DNA of 64,000 nucleotides from Dasypus novemcinctus. Taxonomy: Eukaryota; Chordata; Mammalia; Cingulata; Dasypodidae. The position numbers and the translations under genes were made by a program. The notes below the pieces were generated by a model. The model was not told the origin of the DNA and did not search any database. It saw nothing but the letters and a program-made list of their open reading frames with translations. The first letter of the stretch is position 1. Each line of letters begins with the position of its first letter. The DNA is taken from positions 868,001-932,000 of the forward strand of contig NC_080677.1 of NCBI RefSeq assembly GCF_030445035.2, in the 5' to 3' direction. This document shows, piece after piece, positions 12,641 to 28,969 of the stretch.

Positions 12641-14400
12641 ACATCAACGTTGTCAATGATGTCAAATGCTGTAAAAAACAAATGAAAACTGTTCACTAGA
12701 ATTGACAATATGGGGTCACGGATGATTAAGTATATGACATCTAAATCTTCCAAGTCATCTGATTGATATTAAGTTACACTGCCTTATTATATTTTTCCAC
12801 AAAATAAGACAGAATAACTTTTTCATAGTATGCGAAAACCTCACTTTTTTTTTCAAAAAAAAACAAAACATTTAAGGTGGAAGGCTTTCAGCTTAACTCT
12901 AAAATATCTCTGCCCCAATGATTTCTGTGTATCTATACCCACTCTTTATTTTTCCTGGTTATCTGCTAACTCTTTAATAACTTTTTATGATGTTCCACCC
13001 TCTGTATCAAATCCTATGTTTGTTATACTTCATGTCTCTGAGTTTCAGCTTCATCTTTTTAAAAAAATGTAGCTAGCCCAGTTTATTATACTTAAATGAA
13101 ATAACACACCAAAAGGCAGGTGTTATGAGATCCTCCCTGCTTCCCATTTTCTGACCATTTTAGTTGTGAGATGCTTATTGTATAAAACTATTAGTTCCAG
13201 AGAAGAAATAAACTATGAATTCCCAAGAAGAGGGAGCATCATTGACCTAGATTAGAAGCAAAATAAAAGGAAGTAGAAATAGAATCAAATGGAGGGATAA
13301 AATGTAACAGAAGAATTAAAGATAAGTGAATAAAAATATTTAAGCATAGTTGAAGCAAGAAAACAAAGAAGAGACTAGGACTGATGGGGCAACTTCAAGT
13401 CAGGGAAGGGTGATGTCAAAATTGGAATGGTAAGCTATATAACTAGTGTTTCTGTATCTTGAACCAAAGTATTATGGCTTCATTCCACTAAATGTATATG
13501 AGGCATCATTTCCTGAGATTGCCAAGATATGGTATAGTTCTATTAGTGCTTGCTGTCCATTATGACATATCTTATTGCTCTAAAAAACAATGTAACAATA
13601 GTTTTAAAAGACTTTTTCTAGGCATACATACACATATGTATTTATACTACATCGTATGGTAGAATATTTACTGTTTTGTAAATAATAGACCTCCCTGAAT
13701 TACCACAATGAGATCTCTAGTTATAGATGTTTTCGATACCCATTTTTAAAATCTAAAAAAGATGTAGAGATTTAATTTTTAATTCTCTTTCAAATAAGCA
13801 AAGAGCTCTTGCCTGGATGTAAAATAAACATAAAAATATCATATGCGCCATTTGCTTTTAAAGGTTATATTTTCCTACTTAAAGGAACAAAAAGACAAAC
13901 TCTTGGAAAAGCATTAATTAACATGTCTATTTCAATGCCTGAGAAACTATTTGAGCTTGGTGTTTTAAAAAAAATCCTTTATGTATCTATGCAAGGGTTT
14001 TTAACTTTTCCCAGCTTCAAAAATCTAAATGGAATATTAATTCAGCTTATCTTATGCAACATTATTCATATTTCACTTTGATATTTTTTGAGGGATTTTG
14101 AGACTATTTATACTTTCTACTGTTGATCCTTGCAATTTACACACATCATTTACATTAAAGTTTTAAAAAATTCATTTAGAGATCTGAGCATCCTTTTTCA
14201 TTTTATTATGAAAAATTCCAGAGAGGATTGCTCAGTGATGACCCATATACCACCATTAAGAGTCTACAATTAACATTTTATTGCTTTGCCACCTATTGAG
14301 CTATTCCTCTATCTAAGCGTGAATTCATGTTTTAAATTCACTTCAAAATATGGTGCAGGTACCTAAATACTTCAGCAGTTACATCATTAGCTAGAGTTCA
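12641..14400. other. Intergenic, no gene recognised
   Basis: Strongly AT-rich. Open frames up to 90 codons occur but none shows a domain, good start context or splice support. Confidence -1.
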
Positions 14401-15100
14401 ATATTTGTTTACAGTGTTAAATTTTTTGAGGTAAATTTTACACGAAGTGGAATGCACACATTTTAAGAAGTACTATTTGATGAGTTGTGACAAATGAATA
14501 CAGCTGTATAACCTTAATTCCTATCAACATACGGAACATTACCTTCACCTCAAAGTTCCCTTGTGCCTCTTCTCATTCCCACATCCCCAGAGGAAGACAC
14601 TGTAATGTTTTTTTCCCAATCATATATTAGTTTGCATTGTTTACAACTTCTTGAAAATGGAAGCGTACAGTACCCACTTTTATGTAAGTCATTTACTTGC
14701 CATGTTTTTGATATTCATTTATGTTGTCACATTGTTATGCTGTTTTAATTGCTGAGTTAGTATTCCATTATGAGACTACTTGTGTGTCCTATTGATGAGC
14801 CCTCGAACCATGTTTTCTTTTTTTGACTATTATAAATAAAGATCCTATACACATTTTTGTGCAAGTGTTTTTGCGAATATATTTTCAATTCTCTTAAAAT
14901 CGGAAGTGCAGTATCACAGGGTAGTAAATGCTTAGTTTAATAAGAAACTGCCAGACCTTTTTCAGAGGGATAGGATGCACCATTTTACATACCTACCAAC
15001 AATGAGTTAATTTGCTCCACATTTTTGTCCAGATTTGGTGTTGTCAACCTTTTAAATTTTAACCATTCTTATGGGTATGTAGTGGTATCTTGTGGTTTGA
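14401..15100 (-). mobile_element. Ancient L1 3' region, antisense
   Basis: GAGGTAAATTTTACACGAAG, TATGGAACATTACC-like, ATTCCATTATGAGAC, TATAAATAAAGATCCTATAC and CACATTTTTGTCCAGATTTGG follow the order of antisense L1M-type 3' ends. High divergence. Confidence -1.
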
Positions 15101-15900
15101 TATATATATTCCGTGTCATTCAGTTCAAAGAGTTTTCTAATTTCTGTGATTTCTCCTTTGACTCATAGGTTATTTATAAGTGTGCTGTTTAATTTCCAAA
15201 TAGTCATGTTATTGATTTCTAATTTAATTACATATTGGTTAGAGAAAACAATGATTTGAACCCTTTCATATTTATTAGGACTTTTTTTTATGGCCCAGCA
15301 TATGTTCTATCATACTGTAGCTACTATGTGCACTTGAAAAGAATGTGGATTTTGCAATTTTGCGGGGACACACTTATCTATAGAGCAATTAGGTAATGGT
15401 GTTTGATAAGAGTTTTTCAGAGCTTCTATTTCTTTACCGATTTTTGTTTTCTACTTCTTTAAGTTGTTGCTGAGAGGATTTTTAAAAATCTCCTACTTGT
15501 CTGTAGGACAAGTTTATTTATCTCTTTAATTGTTGATCTTTGTTTCATGTATTTTGAAGCTATATTACTAGGGGCACACAAATTTATGACTGTTATGCCT
15601 TTCCAGTGAATTGATAAATCATTATGAAATGTCTCTTTTTATCCCCAGAAAGTCCCAATGCTAAAGTCTATTTCATCTGATACTAACAAACCCAGAACTT
15701 CAAATTCAGACAAATTCTTACCATTTGCGTTTTCATCTATTGAATTGCAGCCTGTATGTCTTTACGTTTAAGGTACATCTCTTGCAGTCAGTATACACTG
15801 GAATTTCATGTTTTCTTTTAAATCCTTTTTGATTTTTTTTTAATGGAGTGACTAAACCATTTAAATGTAATAAAATTAAAGATATGGTTAGATTTTGTTC
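15101..15900 (-). mobile_element. Ancient L1 ORF2 (endonuclease to early RT) antisense remnant
   Basis: CATTCAGTTCAAAGAGTTTTC, GTGATTTCTCCTTTGACTC, GCACTTGAAAAGAATGTGGA, TTCATGTATTTTGAAGC and ATCATTATGAAATGTCTC are hallmarks of the L1 ORF2 antisense strand. No open frame remains. It adjoins the antisense L1 3' region to its left, but the order suggests two separate insertions. Confidence -1.
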
Positions 15901-16585
15901 CAACATTTTACTATTTAACTGTTTTTTGTTTTTCCCCCTCCTCTTCCTTTCTTGCCTTCTATGTTATATGCATATTTCTTTGTAGGGCATTCTAACATGA
16001 CTGACTTTTCGGCTATATCTCATTGAAGAGCTTTTTTTTTTTTTTTTCAAGTGGCTGCATTCTTTAGAGTCTTCTTAATATTATATCACTTCTCAAAGAC
16101 TATATTAGTTTTGCAATACAGTTCCATTAACCATTCTATGACCCTACAATATTTGGCATTTTCAAAATCTATGTTCATAAACTCTTAATTCAAGGAGAAC
16201 TCTGGAAAACTGAAATCACTGACGTGATATCCTCATCCAAACATTAAAGGAAAGTTCATTATGGCGCTCTGTAATGTTTCAGCTCAGTGGTCTGTGGCAA
16301 TGTCTTAAGATGATGGTTATCCTTTTTTCTAGGTAAGGGCCTCAGTTTTCCAAATATGTGATGGTATGATTATGGTTTGTGTCCCCATTTCAAAGCAAAT
16401 TACTAAAACCTGTCAATATTGGTTTCACAGGACTATTGACTGTAGTATATGCTGGATATGAAGCAGAACAAAAACCCTTTAAAGCTCAGAGGTCTGTGCA
16501 TTTTTTTTCCTCTCTTATCCTAACAATGGAGAATGACAAGGGTAAAACAGGAAAGACTATTGCTTAGGAGTTCAGAAAGATGTCA
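15901..16585. other. Intergenic, no gene recognised
   Basis: Contains a T17 run near 16030 and no recognisable coding or RNA gene. Confidence -1.
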
Positions 16586-16589
16586 GAGC

Positions 16590-16745
16590 TTTCAGTGCTT
16601 CTTAAACTTCAATATCTACAACTACCTGGTAAGCCTGTAAAAATGTAGACTGCCAATCCCCAAACCTCCAGTTATTCTGATTTAGTGGATCTGAGTTTTT
16701 GTGGAATTTTTAATTCCTAGTGAGTTTATCACAGGTGGTCCAAAA
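16590..16745 (-). mobile_element. MER5A-like hAT DNA transposon fossil
   Basis: CTTCTTAAACTTCAATATCTA, ACTACCTGGTAAGCC, CCAATCCCCAAACC and ATTCTGATTTAGTGG reproduce the usual MER5A order. Orientation and exact ends are uncertain. A poly(C) run follows at about 16750-16765. Confidence -1.
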
Positions 16746-16779
16746 TCTCCCCCCCCCCCCCGCCCCCAATATATATATC

Positions 16780-17240
16780 TTGCCTTAGTTTTTTTTTGGC
16801 CCAATTTTTCAAAAATGTTTTTTCCTTGAAGTGTATCATTCATACATGAACATCCATAAACTAAGCGTATAGGAAAAGGTGTGAACTTACAAATAAGCAT
16901 AACACCCTCATACATGGGTCCCACACATCACCCCTCCATCAGCACCTTGCATTGCTGTGAAACATTTCTTGCCAACTATGCAACAGCACCATCAAAATAC
17001 TATCGTCCATATCTTACATTTGGTCTATTTTTCCCCCAACCCGCCCTATTACTTTTTAAAATATATTTTTATTACAGAGACCGTTAACTTACAAAACAAT
17101 TGTGCACATGTGTAGAATTCCCATACAGTATCCTTTCACCAACACACACCATGGTGGAATATTTGTTACAGATTATGAGACGGTATCATCAGGCTTTTAC
17201 CACCAATCATGGTCCATAGCCTAACTTTAACCTTGCCTTC
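16780..17240 (-). mobile_element. L1 3' end fragments, antisense (tentative)
   Basis: The T-rich leader followed by AAGTGTATCATTCATACATG and ACTTACAAATAAGC, and a second leader near 17055 followed by ACCGTTAACTTACAAAAC and TAGAATTCCCATACAG, have the composition of xenarthran L1 tails in antisense. No clear target-site duplication. Confidence -1.
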
Positions 17241-17439
17241 GTTTTAATGGTCAATTTTAAAAATTCTAAACAGACAGGGCTATGACTTCCTAATTCTTCA
17301 TCCCTTAGAATTGTCCTTGTGTCATCTTCTTAGAAGCCTATAATGACCATCTGAGGAAATCCTGAATTAACCCACCTCCTCATCCCATCCCCAACACTTT
17401 ATTTGCTTTAGGGAGTTTATATCAATTTATAATTATTTT

Positions 17440-17582
17440 GTTTATTTTCCAGTTCCCATCCCTACACCTGAAATTCCCTTACTAGGCTATTTGCTCCCAG
17501 AGGGTAGTATAAAATGTCTAACTTATCCACAATTCCTAATAAAGTGTTAAACACAGATGTTCAATAAATACTTGTGGAAAGG
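17440..17582 (+). mobile_element. L2 3' end fragment
   Basis: CTCCCAGAGGGTAGTATAAAA and GTTCAATAAATACTTGTGGAA form the usual L2 tail. Confidence -1.
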
Positions 17583-17984
17583 AGATTTCATTCTACATAC
17601 ATAAAATCGTTTATTGACCTGGCATGCTCACCAGTCACCCAACGTCTGGGTTCGGAATATCACGGCAAAACAGAGTCAGAGAGTCTATATATGTTATAGA
17701 CACTTTTCCCGAGACAAACCTGGAGTATACCAAATATGGCCTCAATTCCAGCGCTATTCGCCACACAAGAAAATGGGCACGTTTTGGGGTTAAGGAAAAT
17801 ACTTTGAGTTGGGACGGTTATACTATTGCTTATAAGCCTCGTTTTGGCCAAAGAAATTATATACATGCAAAAAATAAGTACAGCCAGGAAACACGTAACC
17901 CTGGATACCCTCAGGAAAGAAAGGATCAAGAAAAACTGATGATTCCACTCCATGGAATCCACGTGGCCAAGCTTTCCCTAGCTA

Positions 17985-18620
17985 AGGGCACGAGAGCAGG
18001 CACCGCGCAAGGGCAGGGATTCTCATGTGAGCAGGTGGAGGCCGAAGTCGGACCGGAGCGCACCGCAAAGACAACCGCGACGTAGCGAGCACCCGACACT
18101 CGGTCCGCAGACGAAAGATGAAGCCGAGGTAGGAGGACGTAGGCCACCGAGCTGCTCGGGCCGTGACTTCCGGAAAGCGGGACGCACAGCACGTCGCGCT
18201 GCGCCGGCGCATTGAGGTCTCCCTGTGAGGGGCCAATAGACGGAGGAATGGGCGGGCTCTGAGCCTGTGACGCGTTTCCGGTTCCGGCGGGCCTTGGTCT
18301 CTTCGCTGCTGTATTACGTGTCCCTGGCGTCTAGGCCGGCGGCGGGGCAGGTAAGGGGTCCTTTTCGGATGGTCGTGGGTCGGTCCGGGGCTGCGGGCCC
18401 TCTCGACTCGCGGGGGCGGTGGGTGGGCGAGCCGGAGGTCTGCGCCGGGCCGTGGCGGGGCAGGAGGCCCGCGCTCTCTCCTGGACCAGGGCCGGGGCCT
18501 CGACGGGGCTCGCCGCTCAAGCCTGGCCTCCCTGGGAGCGTCCAGCGTCGTCTTGAGTTAGCGGCGGTTGCCTGCCGCCGGGGGCCTCTTCGGGGTTGGC
18601 GTTGGAAGAGCTGAAAATAT
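17985..18620 (+). promoter_or_regulatory. SEC61G: SEC61G CpG-island promoter
   Basis: CpG dinucleotides are dense here while both flanks are CpG-poor. Visible elements are a palindromic ETS-type site CTTCCGGAA (18167-18175), a CCAAT box (18233-18237), a GC box GGGCGGG (18250-18256) and tandem ETS-like TTTCCGG/TTCCGG at about 18275-18287. No TATA box is present, which fits a housekeeping secretory-pathway gene. The pyrimidine-rich TCTCTTCGCTGCTG at about 18297-18310 is the likeliest initiation zone. The motifs are seen directly; their use is inferred. Confidence -1.
18298..18350 (+). other. SEC61G: SEC61G exon 1 (5' UTR only)
   Basis: The 3' boundary is set by the donor GGCAG|GTAAGG with GT at 18351-18352. 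The 5' boundary is an estimate from the pyrimidine-rich initiator downstream of the CCAAT, GC-box and ETS cluster. It joins exon 2 at 20648. No ATG opens a long frame in this segment, in keeping with the coding start lying in exon 2. Confidence -1.
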
Positions 18621-18993
18621 GTGGGGTCAGGCATTGGAAGGGCTGAAATTGTGTGAGGTCAGGCGGGACAATGGGGCGATTCCAAACGGATCCCCTCCAC
18701 CGGCGTGGAATGCGGTGGTTGGGTATGTGCCTTTCTTTGGAGAAGGGATCCTTGGCTTTCACCGTGATGTCTGCTGTTACATGAAGTTCAAGTCCACGGG
18801 ATTTGCAGCGTAAAGTTAAGGGGGAATACTGAGAAAACAGGGATAACTTTTTGGAGGGACCCAATATACTTGACCCACTATGTTTATAGAATTCTTGGTG
18901 TACTAACTATACATTATTCCATTTAATTCTCTACTGCCCACCCAAGGGGAGGAAACTGCGCTGAGAGAGGTTACCTTTCATAGCCAGGAATTT

Positions 18994-19391
18994 TTTTTTT
19001 CTTATTGTTTTTTGATTGTTACATTCAAAAAATATAAGAGGTTCCCATATACCCCCCATCCCCCTCTCCCCACTCCTCCCACGTCAAACTCTCATCATCA
19101 TGGCACATTCATTGCATGTGGTGCATTTTGGAGCACTGCTGCACCATATGGATAATGCTTACATTGTACTTTACACTCTCTCCAGTCCACCCAGTGGGCC
19201 ATGGCAGGACATGCAATGTCCAGCATCTGTCCCTGCAGCACCACCCAGGACAACTCCAAGTCCTGAAAATGCCCCCACATCATATCTCTTCCTTCTCCCT
19301 ACCCTCAGCAGCTACTGTGGCCACTTTATCCACATCAATGCTACACTTTCTTTCATTACTACTAATAATAGTTCCATCTGTGTTGGGAGGG
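18994..19391 (-). mobile_element. L1 3' UTR fragment, antisense, in SEC61G intron 1
   Basis: The 15-bp duplication CATAGCCAGGAATTT flanks it at 18979-18993 and 19392-19406. A T-rich tail follows the left copy, so the element is on the minus strand. The body closely matches the antisense L1 tail at 33.16-33.5 kb (shared blocks around CACTGCTGCAC and AAAATGCCCCCACATCA). It is 5'-truncated and sits inside intron 1 well away from splice sites. Confidence -1.
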
Positions 19392-19452
19392 CATAGCCAG
19401 GAATTTGTGTGACCACTTGCCCGTGAAGTGGCCCTCATCCATTGATTCAGCA

Positions 19453-19459
<7 letters not shown>

Positions 19460-19494
<35 letters not shown>

Positions 19495-19852
19495 TTTATT
19501 TTTATTTATTTAATTCCCCTCCCCTCCCCTGGTTGTCCGTTTTCTGTGTCTTTTTGCTGCGTCGTTTCTTTGTCCGCTTCTGTTGTCATCAGCGGCACGG
19601 GAAGTGTGGGCGGCGCCATTCCTCGGCAGGCTGCTCCCTCCTTCGCGCTGGGCGGCTCTCCTTATGGGTGCACTCCTTGCGCGTGGGGCTCCCCTACGCG
19701 GGGGACACCCCTTGTGTGGCGCGGCACTCCTTGCGCGAATCAGCACTGCGCATGGGCCAGCTCCACACGGGTCTAGGAGGCCCGGGGCTTGAACCGCGGG
19801 CCTCCCATGTGGTAGACGGACGCCCTAACCACTGGGCCAAAGTCCGTTTCCC
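19460..19852 (-). mobile_element. DAS SINE, antisense, in SEC61G intron 1
   Basis: Poly(T) begins just after TCAGCAAGTTTTT at 19447-19459, and the same 13-mer recurs at 19853-19865 as a target-site duplication. Read on the minus strand, the element begins GGAAACGGACTTTGGCCCA, with tRNA-like A and B box regions, and ends in a long A tail. It is near full length and little diverged. It is the same family as the copies at 9.45, 35.8 and 48.6 kb. Confidence -1.
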
Positions 19853-20611
19853 TCAGCAAGTTTTTATTGAGCGTGTATGTGCCTGGCCACCGTTATAAGC
19901 ATGGTGATATAGTAAAAGCTAAGTTTTAATCCTGCTTTACGCAAAACCACCTATGTGATAAAATATAGAGCTCTATTTCTTTGAATTGAGTGGCTAGGCA
20001 TAAAGGAAGGCATTGAGTTTAGGTAGTAGCTTCTCAGAATCTGGTCCTTGCTTTAGCCAATCTTTGTATTTTTGAACGTTTGAAAGTTACGTATGCATAT
20101 CTAAATACATGCATTCCCCACATACACTCTTCTGAAATGTTGCATGGGCATATTTTAGAACAATTAGTTTTTTACTACTCCTTTAGGCTCTTGCAGCACC
20201 ATAGTTGGCATTTACTGCATTCCCCCTGTTTCTGAGGGTTTAAATTAAAATATAGAAAATATTTGTTGGATACCAGTGTAGTCCTTATCAGGAGCAATGA
20301 GGATTGCAGAGTGGGTAAGGAATAGATGTGTTGTTGGCTTAACCTTTTCATACACGGAGGTAGCTCTTTTATACAAAGTTTGCAGTCTTGTATTAATGAG
20401 AACACCAGTACACCTTTGCTTTTCTTATTGCCTTTGATCTGATTCTTAGCTGGAGTTTACAAAAATAATGGCAATTGAGGCTTGGGGTCTGCGTTTGTAT
20501 TATTTTATGTAATGGAATTGACCCATATCAGGCCTGCATTCATGTCTGGTCTCATTTAAATTTTGATTTTAACTGAGCAAATCCTTGCTATACAATAAAT
20601 AATACCAGTGA

Positions 20612-24595
<3,984 letters not shown>

Positions 24596-24605
<10 letters not shown>

Positions 24606-24780
24606 ACACCTTTTTTGGAAGAATCTGTTTTTCATCTTGGGGATTGGTAGACAAGCAAGGGTTTGAGAAGCTCATGGAGTAAAAATTTGCCTATTTGGTT
24701 TGTGTTTTTGTTTCATTTTTTTCTTCCAAGATGTTTCTTATTTCTAAATTAATTTCAAATAAACAGACTTCTCTTTTTTC
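24596..24780 (+). other. SEC61G: SEC61G exon 4 (last codons, stop and 3' UTR)
   Basis: A long pyrimidine tract ends in ACAG at 24595. The exon completes Val66, adds Gly-Gly and stops with TGA at 24603-24605. The 3' UTR is about 175 nt to the first poly(A) signal region. The 3' end is estimated from the AATAAA at 24758. Confidence -1.
24758..24763 (+). terminator. SEC61G: SEC61G polyadenylation signal AATAAA
   Basis: A canonical AATAAA lies 153 nt after the stop and is followed by a T-rich stretch (CTCTTTTTTC), suitable as a downstream element. A second AATAAA at 24807-24812 could give a slightly longer 3' UTR. Confidence -1.
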
Positions 24781-24812
24781 TATCACATATACTTATTGAA
24801 CTTTATAATAAA

Positions 24813-25960
24813 AATAGTGACTTTCTGAGTATTTTGGTTTATAGGAGAAATTAAAGGGCATGGTGAACTATTGCACTTCAAGTTTTACTCTGCAAATACA
24901 TTTTTTCCTGTGATGGAAGAAGAAACAGGGCAAGTAAAGAAGATAAAGACAGTGAACACCTGTAAGAGTTGGGGGTAGGGAAGGAGTTTTGTTCATAAGC
25001 ACAACTTAAACATAATCAAAAACAGTTCTTAGGAAGTTTAGGCACAACTTGGAATCAATTCTTGAGAACCATGGTTAGCACTTCAAAATGAGATGTCCTG
25101 CTTTAGGCAAGTAATTAGTCACTCTTTGTCAACACTGGAGTTCTGAATTTTGTAGCTTTGTGACGTTGAATCTGAAATAGAAAAGGGGCCTATCTTCTTT
25201 GTCCTATAAAAACAGGGCAATTTAAAGTGGGGCCATTTATTCCCTTTTTAAAAAAGCTATTGCATGATCTTCATTTATTCATTCGGTGTTTAATATTGAA
25301 CTTCATTTCCGAAATCTAATATTAAACTTAGCAACACCCACTAAGAATCCTCTGATTCTTAGGGAATAAGGTGGGCAAGTGTGTAATTGGAATTGGACAA
25401 TATTCTGCAGTTTGGGGATCCTAATGGTTAAGGGAACAAAGTATGTTTTCACAGTAACATTTCCTGCCATTCTGAGATGCTGATAGTGTTTAAATCTTGA
25501 GTGAATGAGTGTCTTCAAGGAAATAAAATGAAGCCTTGGCCATATCTAATCTTGAGCCCATATATAGCCACATTTTGTAGCTATTTAAAGAGTATATGTA
25601 TGTATATTTGTATGTATATGTGCACATGTATGAAATGCTACATTTGCTGTAGGCAAATGTGTATTTTCTGGTGTGGAAAAGTGATAATTCTGCACATCAA
25701 TTATTGATACAAGATGATTATGCATTTCGGCTGGTCAGTGGTATTTTTGCTGAATAATAGTTCTTGACACTTGGATAGGTAAGGTATTACATAAATATTT
25801 TGTATTTATATGTGTAAATAAAATGAGGGCTGGCCCAGAACTCTCGTGGTAGAATAACCTTCAAAAGCAAAAATTGGGCTTAAATAGGAAAGAATAAATT
25901 AATGTATTTTTCTTATTAACTACTCCTGTGTCTAAACTAGTACTGTGTGTTATAAAGCAG
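24813..25960. other. Intergenic, downstream of SEC61G
   Basis: No gene recognised. A TATG-rich simple sequence lies at 25595-25630. Confidence -1.
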
Positions 25961-25974
25961 TACCTAAACTTGAT

Positions 25975-26085
25975 AAGAATAAGAATCACCCGGGGGAGTT
26001 TCATGAAACATTCTTGGGCCCTGTTCCCAAAGATACTGTTCAGTGGCCTGCAGTGGGCCTGAGAAGGCCTTTCTGTCCAGTGAAA
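25975..26085 (+). mobile_element. MER5A-like DNA transposon fossil
   Basis: AATCACCCGGGGGAGTTTCATG, TTGGGCCCTGTTCCCAAAG and CCTGCAGTGGGCCTGAGA match the MER5A pattern. Flanks degrade quickly. Confidence -1.
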
Positions 26086-27010
26086 TCCAGACTCATCAAG
26101 GAGGGTTCGATAATAGTATGGGCACTGAATGGAGGCTTGACGGGTGGAGAGAAAAGGCACGATTCTTACCCAAGTTGCTTTGCTGCTGTTGGAAGGCATT
26201 GCCTTGTTAGAGAATCTGTCCTTGGACACCTGCCTCCCATTTGTTGGTTAGAAAGGTTCTGCTTGGAAGGAAGGGTACTTGATTTAACCTGAGTGCAGGA
26301 GGCTCCATAATGCTTCATCTTCAGAGCTGGCACCTTATACCAGAAAGCTCCTGCTTAAAATGAACTGAGTTCTATGTCTAAATTATACATCAGTGCTGAA
26401 TTTATGCTTTAAAAAAAAGACTTTTCTGTGTGGATTTGAATGCGGTTGTCTCAGATTTTCCAGGGCTTATTCCACCGATTACCTCTGAGTTATCCTATTG
26501 TGTAAGTGAATATGTGTGGCTCCATCAGGGTTTTTGAGTGCCTAAGAGACCTTTTTATATCAAACCTTTTAGCACTGTTTTGCAAGCTCTTTAGAAGATG
26601 TCTAGGAAAGGCTTCTGGAATGTTTTGATTCGATGATTTAGTACAACTCATTAAAATAGAAGATCAGTTCACTAATTACATTTTAATAACAATGTATTTG
26701 TATTTTCCTCCCTACCTCCCACCCTTCCAACCCCCGCCCTGCAAAAAATCCTTACCTAATTGATTATTATTTTAATAGGCACTCAAGAAACACTTGTTGA
26801 CTTTCTTAATGAATAGTATTTATTAGAGATGATGATGGACTGGCAGAGGTTAGAGCATATACCTTATAGGGTTAAGAATCATTATATAAGCTTTTAAGTT
26901 TTCCCACTATTCCTTCTAAACTGATCCTTGTTTGGTAAGTAATGTAGATACTGTATCCTTCAAAATATATACCCTTTGGCTATTTTTCACCCCCTCCACC
27001 TCCACAACAC
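26086..27010. other. Intergenic, no gene recognised
   Basis: Unremarkable AT-rich sequence with a C-rich run near 26705-26745. No exon or RNA gene is supported. Confidence -1.
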
Positions 27011-27014
27011 CATC

Positions 27015-27150
27015 TCACCTGAATATTAGTTCTTTACTGTCCACCCCATTAGAATATAGATTCGGTGAAAGACATTTTGTCTGATTTAGTGCCATTTCCA
27101 AAGTGCCTAGAACAGTGACCCACTTGAAAAAATACTTGTTGAAGGTATGA
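27015..27150 (+). mobile_element. L2 3' end fragment
   Basis: TAGAATATAGATTCGGTGAAA, AGTGCCATTTCCAAAGTGCC, TAGAACAGTGACCC and AATACTTGTTGAAGG give the standard L2 tail order. Confidence -1.
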
Positions 27151-28960
27151 AACTAAAGTGTTAATATATTGCTGATTGTGTCATTCCTTATTTTAAAATA
27201 AAACATACCTGAGCACGTGGTAATTTAAACCACTGGCCTAATACACCCCAAAGCAAATTATCAGCTTTTCTGACCACAGTAATCAACTGTCAGAAAACTT
27301 TAACTCACACACAGAGTCCTGAAGGAAACATGTTGGTGATTCTGTACACGTGTCCCTCTTCAGTGCTAAGAGTAAGAGGCTTTTTTTCTTCACCACCCCT
27401 TTGAGTGTGAATCAGGAACCGGGCAGAATCATTTCCTTTCACTCCTAAAATTGTATAAAGGAACATAAGATACAATATAGGGAGGAAAGCCATTGTAACG
27501 GTAGGAAGAGAAACTTTGCTTCTGAAATGCTAAAAGTGGCTAAATTCTAAGGTCTAGCTAGACCTGCCTGGCCTTGCCCTGGCACTGCTTTCAGCCTCCC
27601 ATGCTCCCGGCATCAGGTCTTGGTCCACGTATGCTCGGCCCTTTGACTTGGGCAGTAGCAGTCCTTGCTATGCCTCCCCTCTCCCATCGGCTAGAGAGAA
27701 AAACCACTTCTTTCTCTCCCTCTTGTGTTTCTAATACTCTTTTGGGCATTTTCAGATGACATCACTCATAGCCATGGTGGCCTCCTGCAGTTCTAAGTGC
27801 CTTCCATGTGTAGGCGCCACCTATCTTGAAAGGAAGGGCTTACTCCTGGACACGATATTTGAGTCTGGCCAGGGTGGCAATCAGTACTTTTCTAGGATGC
27901 CTTTGAGGCCTTCTGAAAAAAGAAATGTAAATTAGAGGACCAGAAAAACTGGCCCAGTTGCTTCTATTCTGACATTGTTCTCAGTAAATGCAATGAGAAT
28001 AAAAGGTCCTGTCCCTCCTCATAAGAGGAATATAATGCTTATAGATGTGAAAGGGCTTTGAAAGGTAAAACTACAGAAGTGGAAAAGTGTGTTATTTCTT
28101 CTATGTACAATAAATCAGGATCCCTGTCATAATAAACTGTCAGTAGCAAACCAAGTTGATTTTCCTCTCAGGGAAGAGCAGTAGTTGCACAAAGAGGGAC
28201 TCTCTTGTTATATGACATGAGGCCTTAGGATAAGTATCAAGACCTCTGAGTCTCAGAGGTCCACAAAATGGGGATGTTAATCCCCAGATTTCAGTGTTGA
28301 GGTTAATTAGTTGGGAAGGCATATGTGAATGAACCAGCAGTGTCTGGAACATGGGCTCTCTTACTGGACGTTCAGTCTTCCTTTTTCCTGACCCTTCTAC
28401 CTCCTGGGAGGCAGTGTTCACTGATGCTGGGTTTAGCTGGCCTTGCTGTGGCTTGCTTCTTACTGAGTTCTGATTACCTTCACACAGCATCATCTCTGTC
28501 CTTACAGCAGGTCCACAGTCCTGTCAGAGGAATTTCTCATATGCTTGTGTACTCATTTTACAACATTGGTGGACATTTCATTATGGCGTTTGAAGTAGAT
28601 GAAATATGTGATGGAATGGTAAGACTCACCTAACTACTCAGTACCGTGGGCAGCCACATCCAGACAGGGATGCTGCTGAAGTAATTACAATCGCACGGTT
28701 ATCACACTGAGCTTGTTACATACTCAGCATAGGGAACCATGCATAGGTGGGCAGAGGTCGGTAAAATAAAAATCTTTGAAACCCTCATTCTTTTTTAAGG
28801 CAACTACCAATGCCTTATTTATCCAAATCCTTTCCTGTCAGTGTGAAGATTTAATTCCCACTGACAATAGGTCATCCCCTGTCAACTATTAAGAAACAAA
28901 ACAAAACTGCTTTATTTGTATCTATATCCCAAAGGACTTGAAAATCAAAATAATTCTCCT
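27151..28960. other. Intergenic, no gene recognised
   Basis: No coding support. Short frames near 28.3-28.6 kb overlap on both strands and carry no recognisable domain. Confidence -1.
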
Positions 28961-28969
28961 GTGTGCACA

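Noticed and set aside
17624..18085. 153-codon frame upstream of SEC61G
   Set aside because: No domain or composition typical of a protein. It extends by chance into the CpG island, where stops are rare.
18221..18270. ER-stress response element in the SEC61G promoter
   Set aside because: CCAAT is present at 18233, but no CCACG lies nine bases downstream, so the bipartite element is not supported.
18267..18864. Several overlapping frames in the CpG island on both strands
   Set aside because: GC-rich promoter DNA lacks stop codons. The frames cross the exon 1 donor and have no recognisable sequence.
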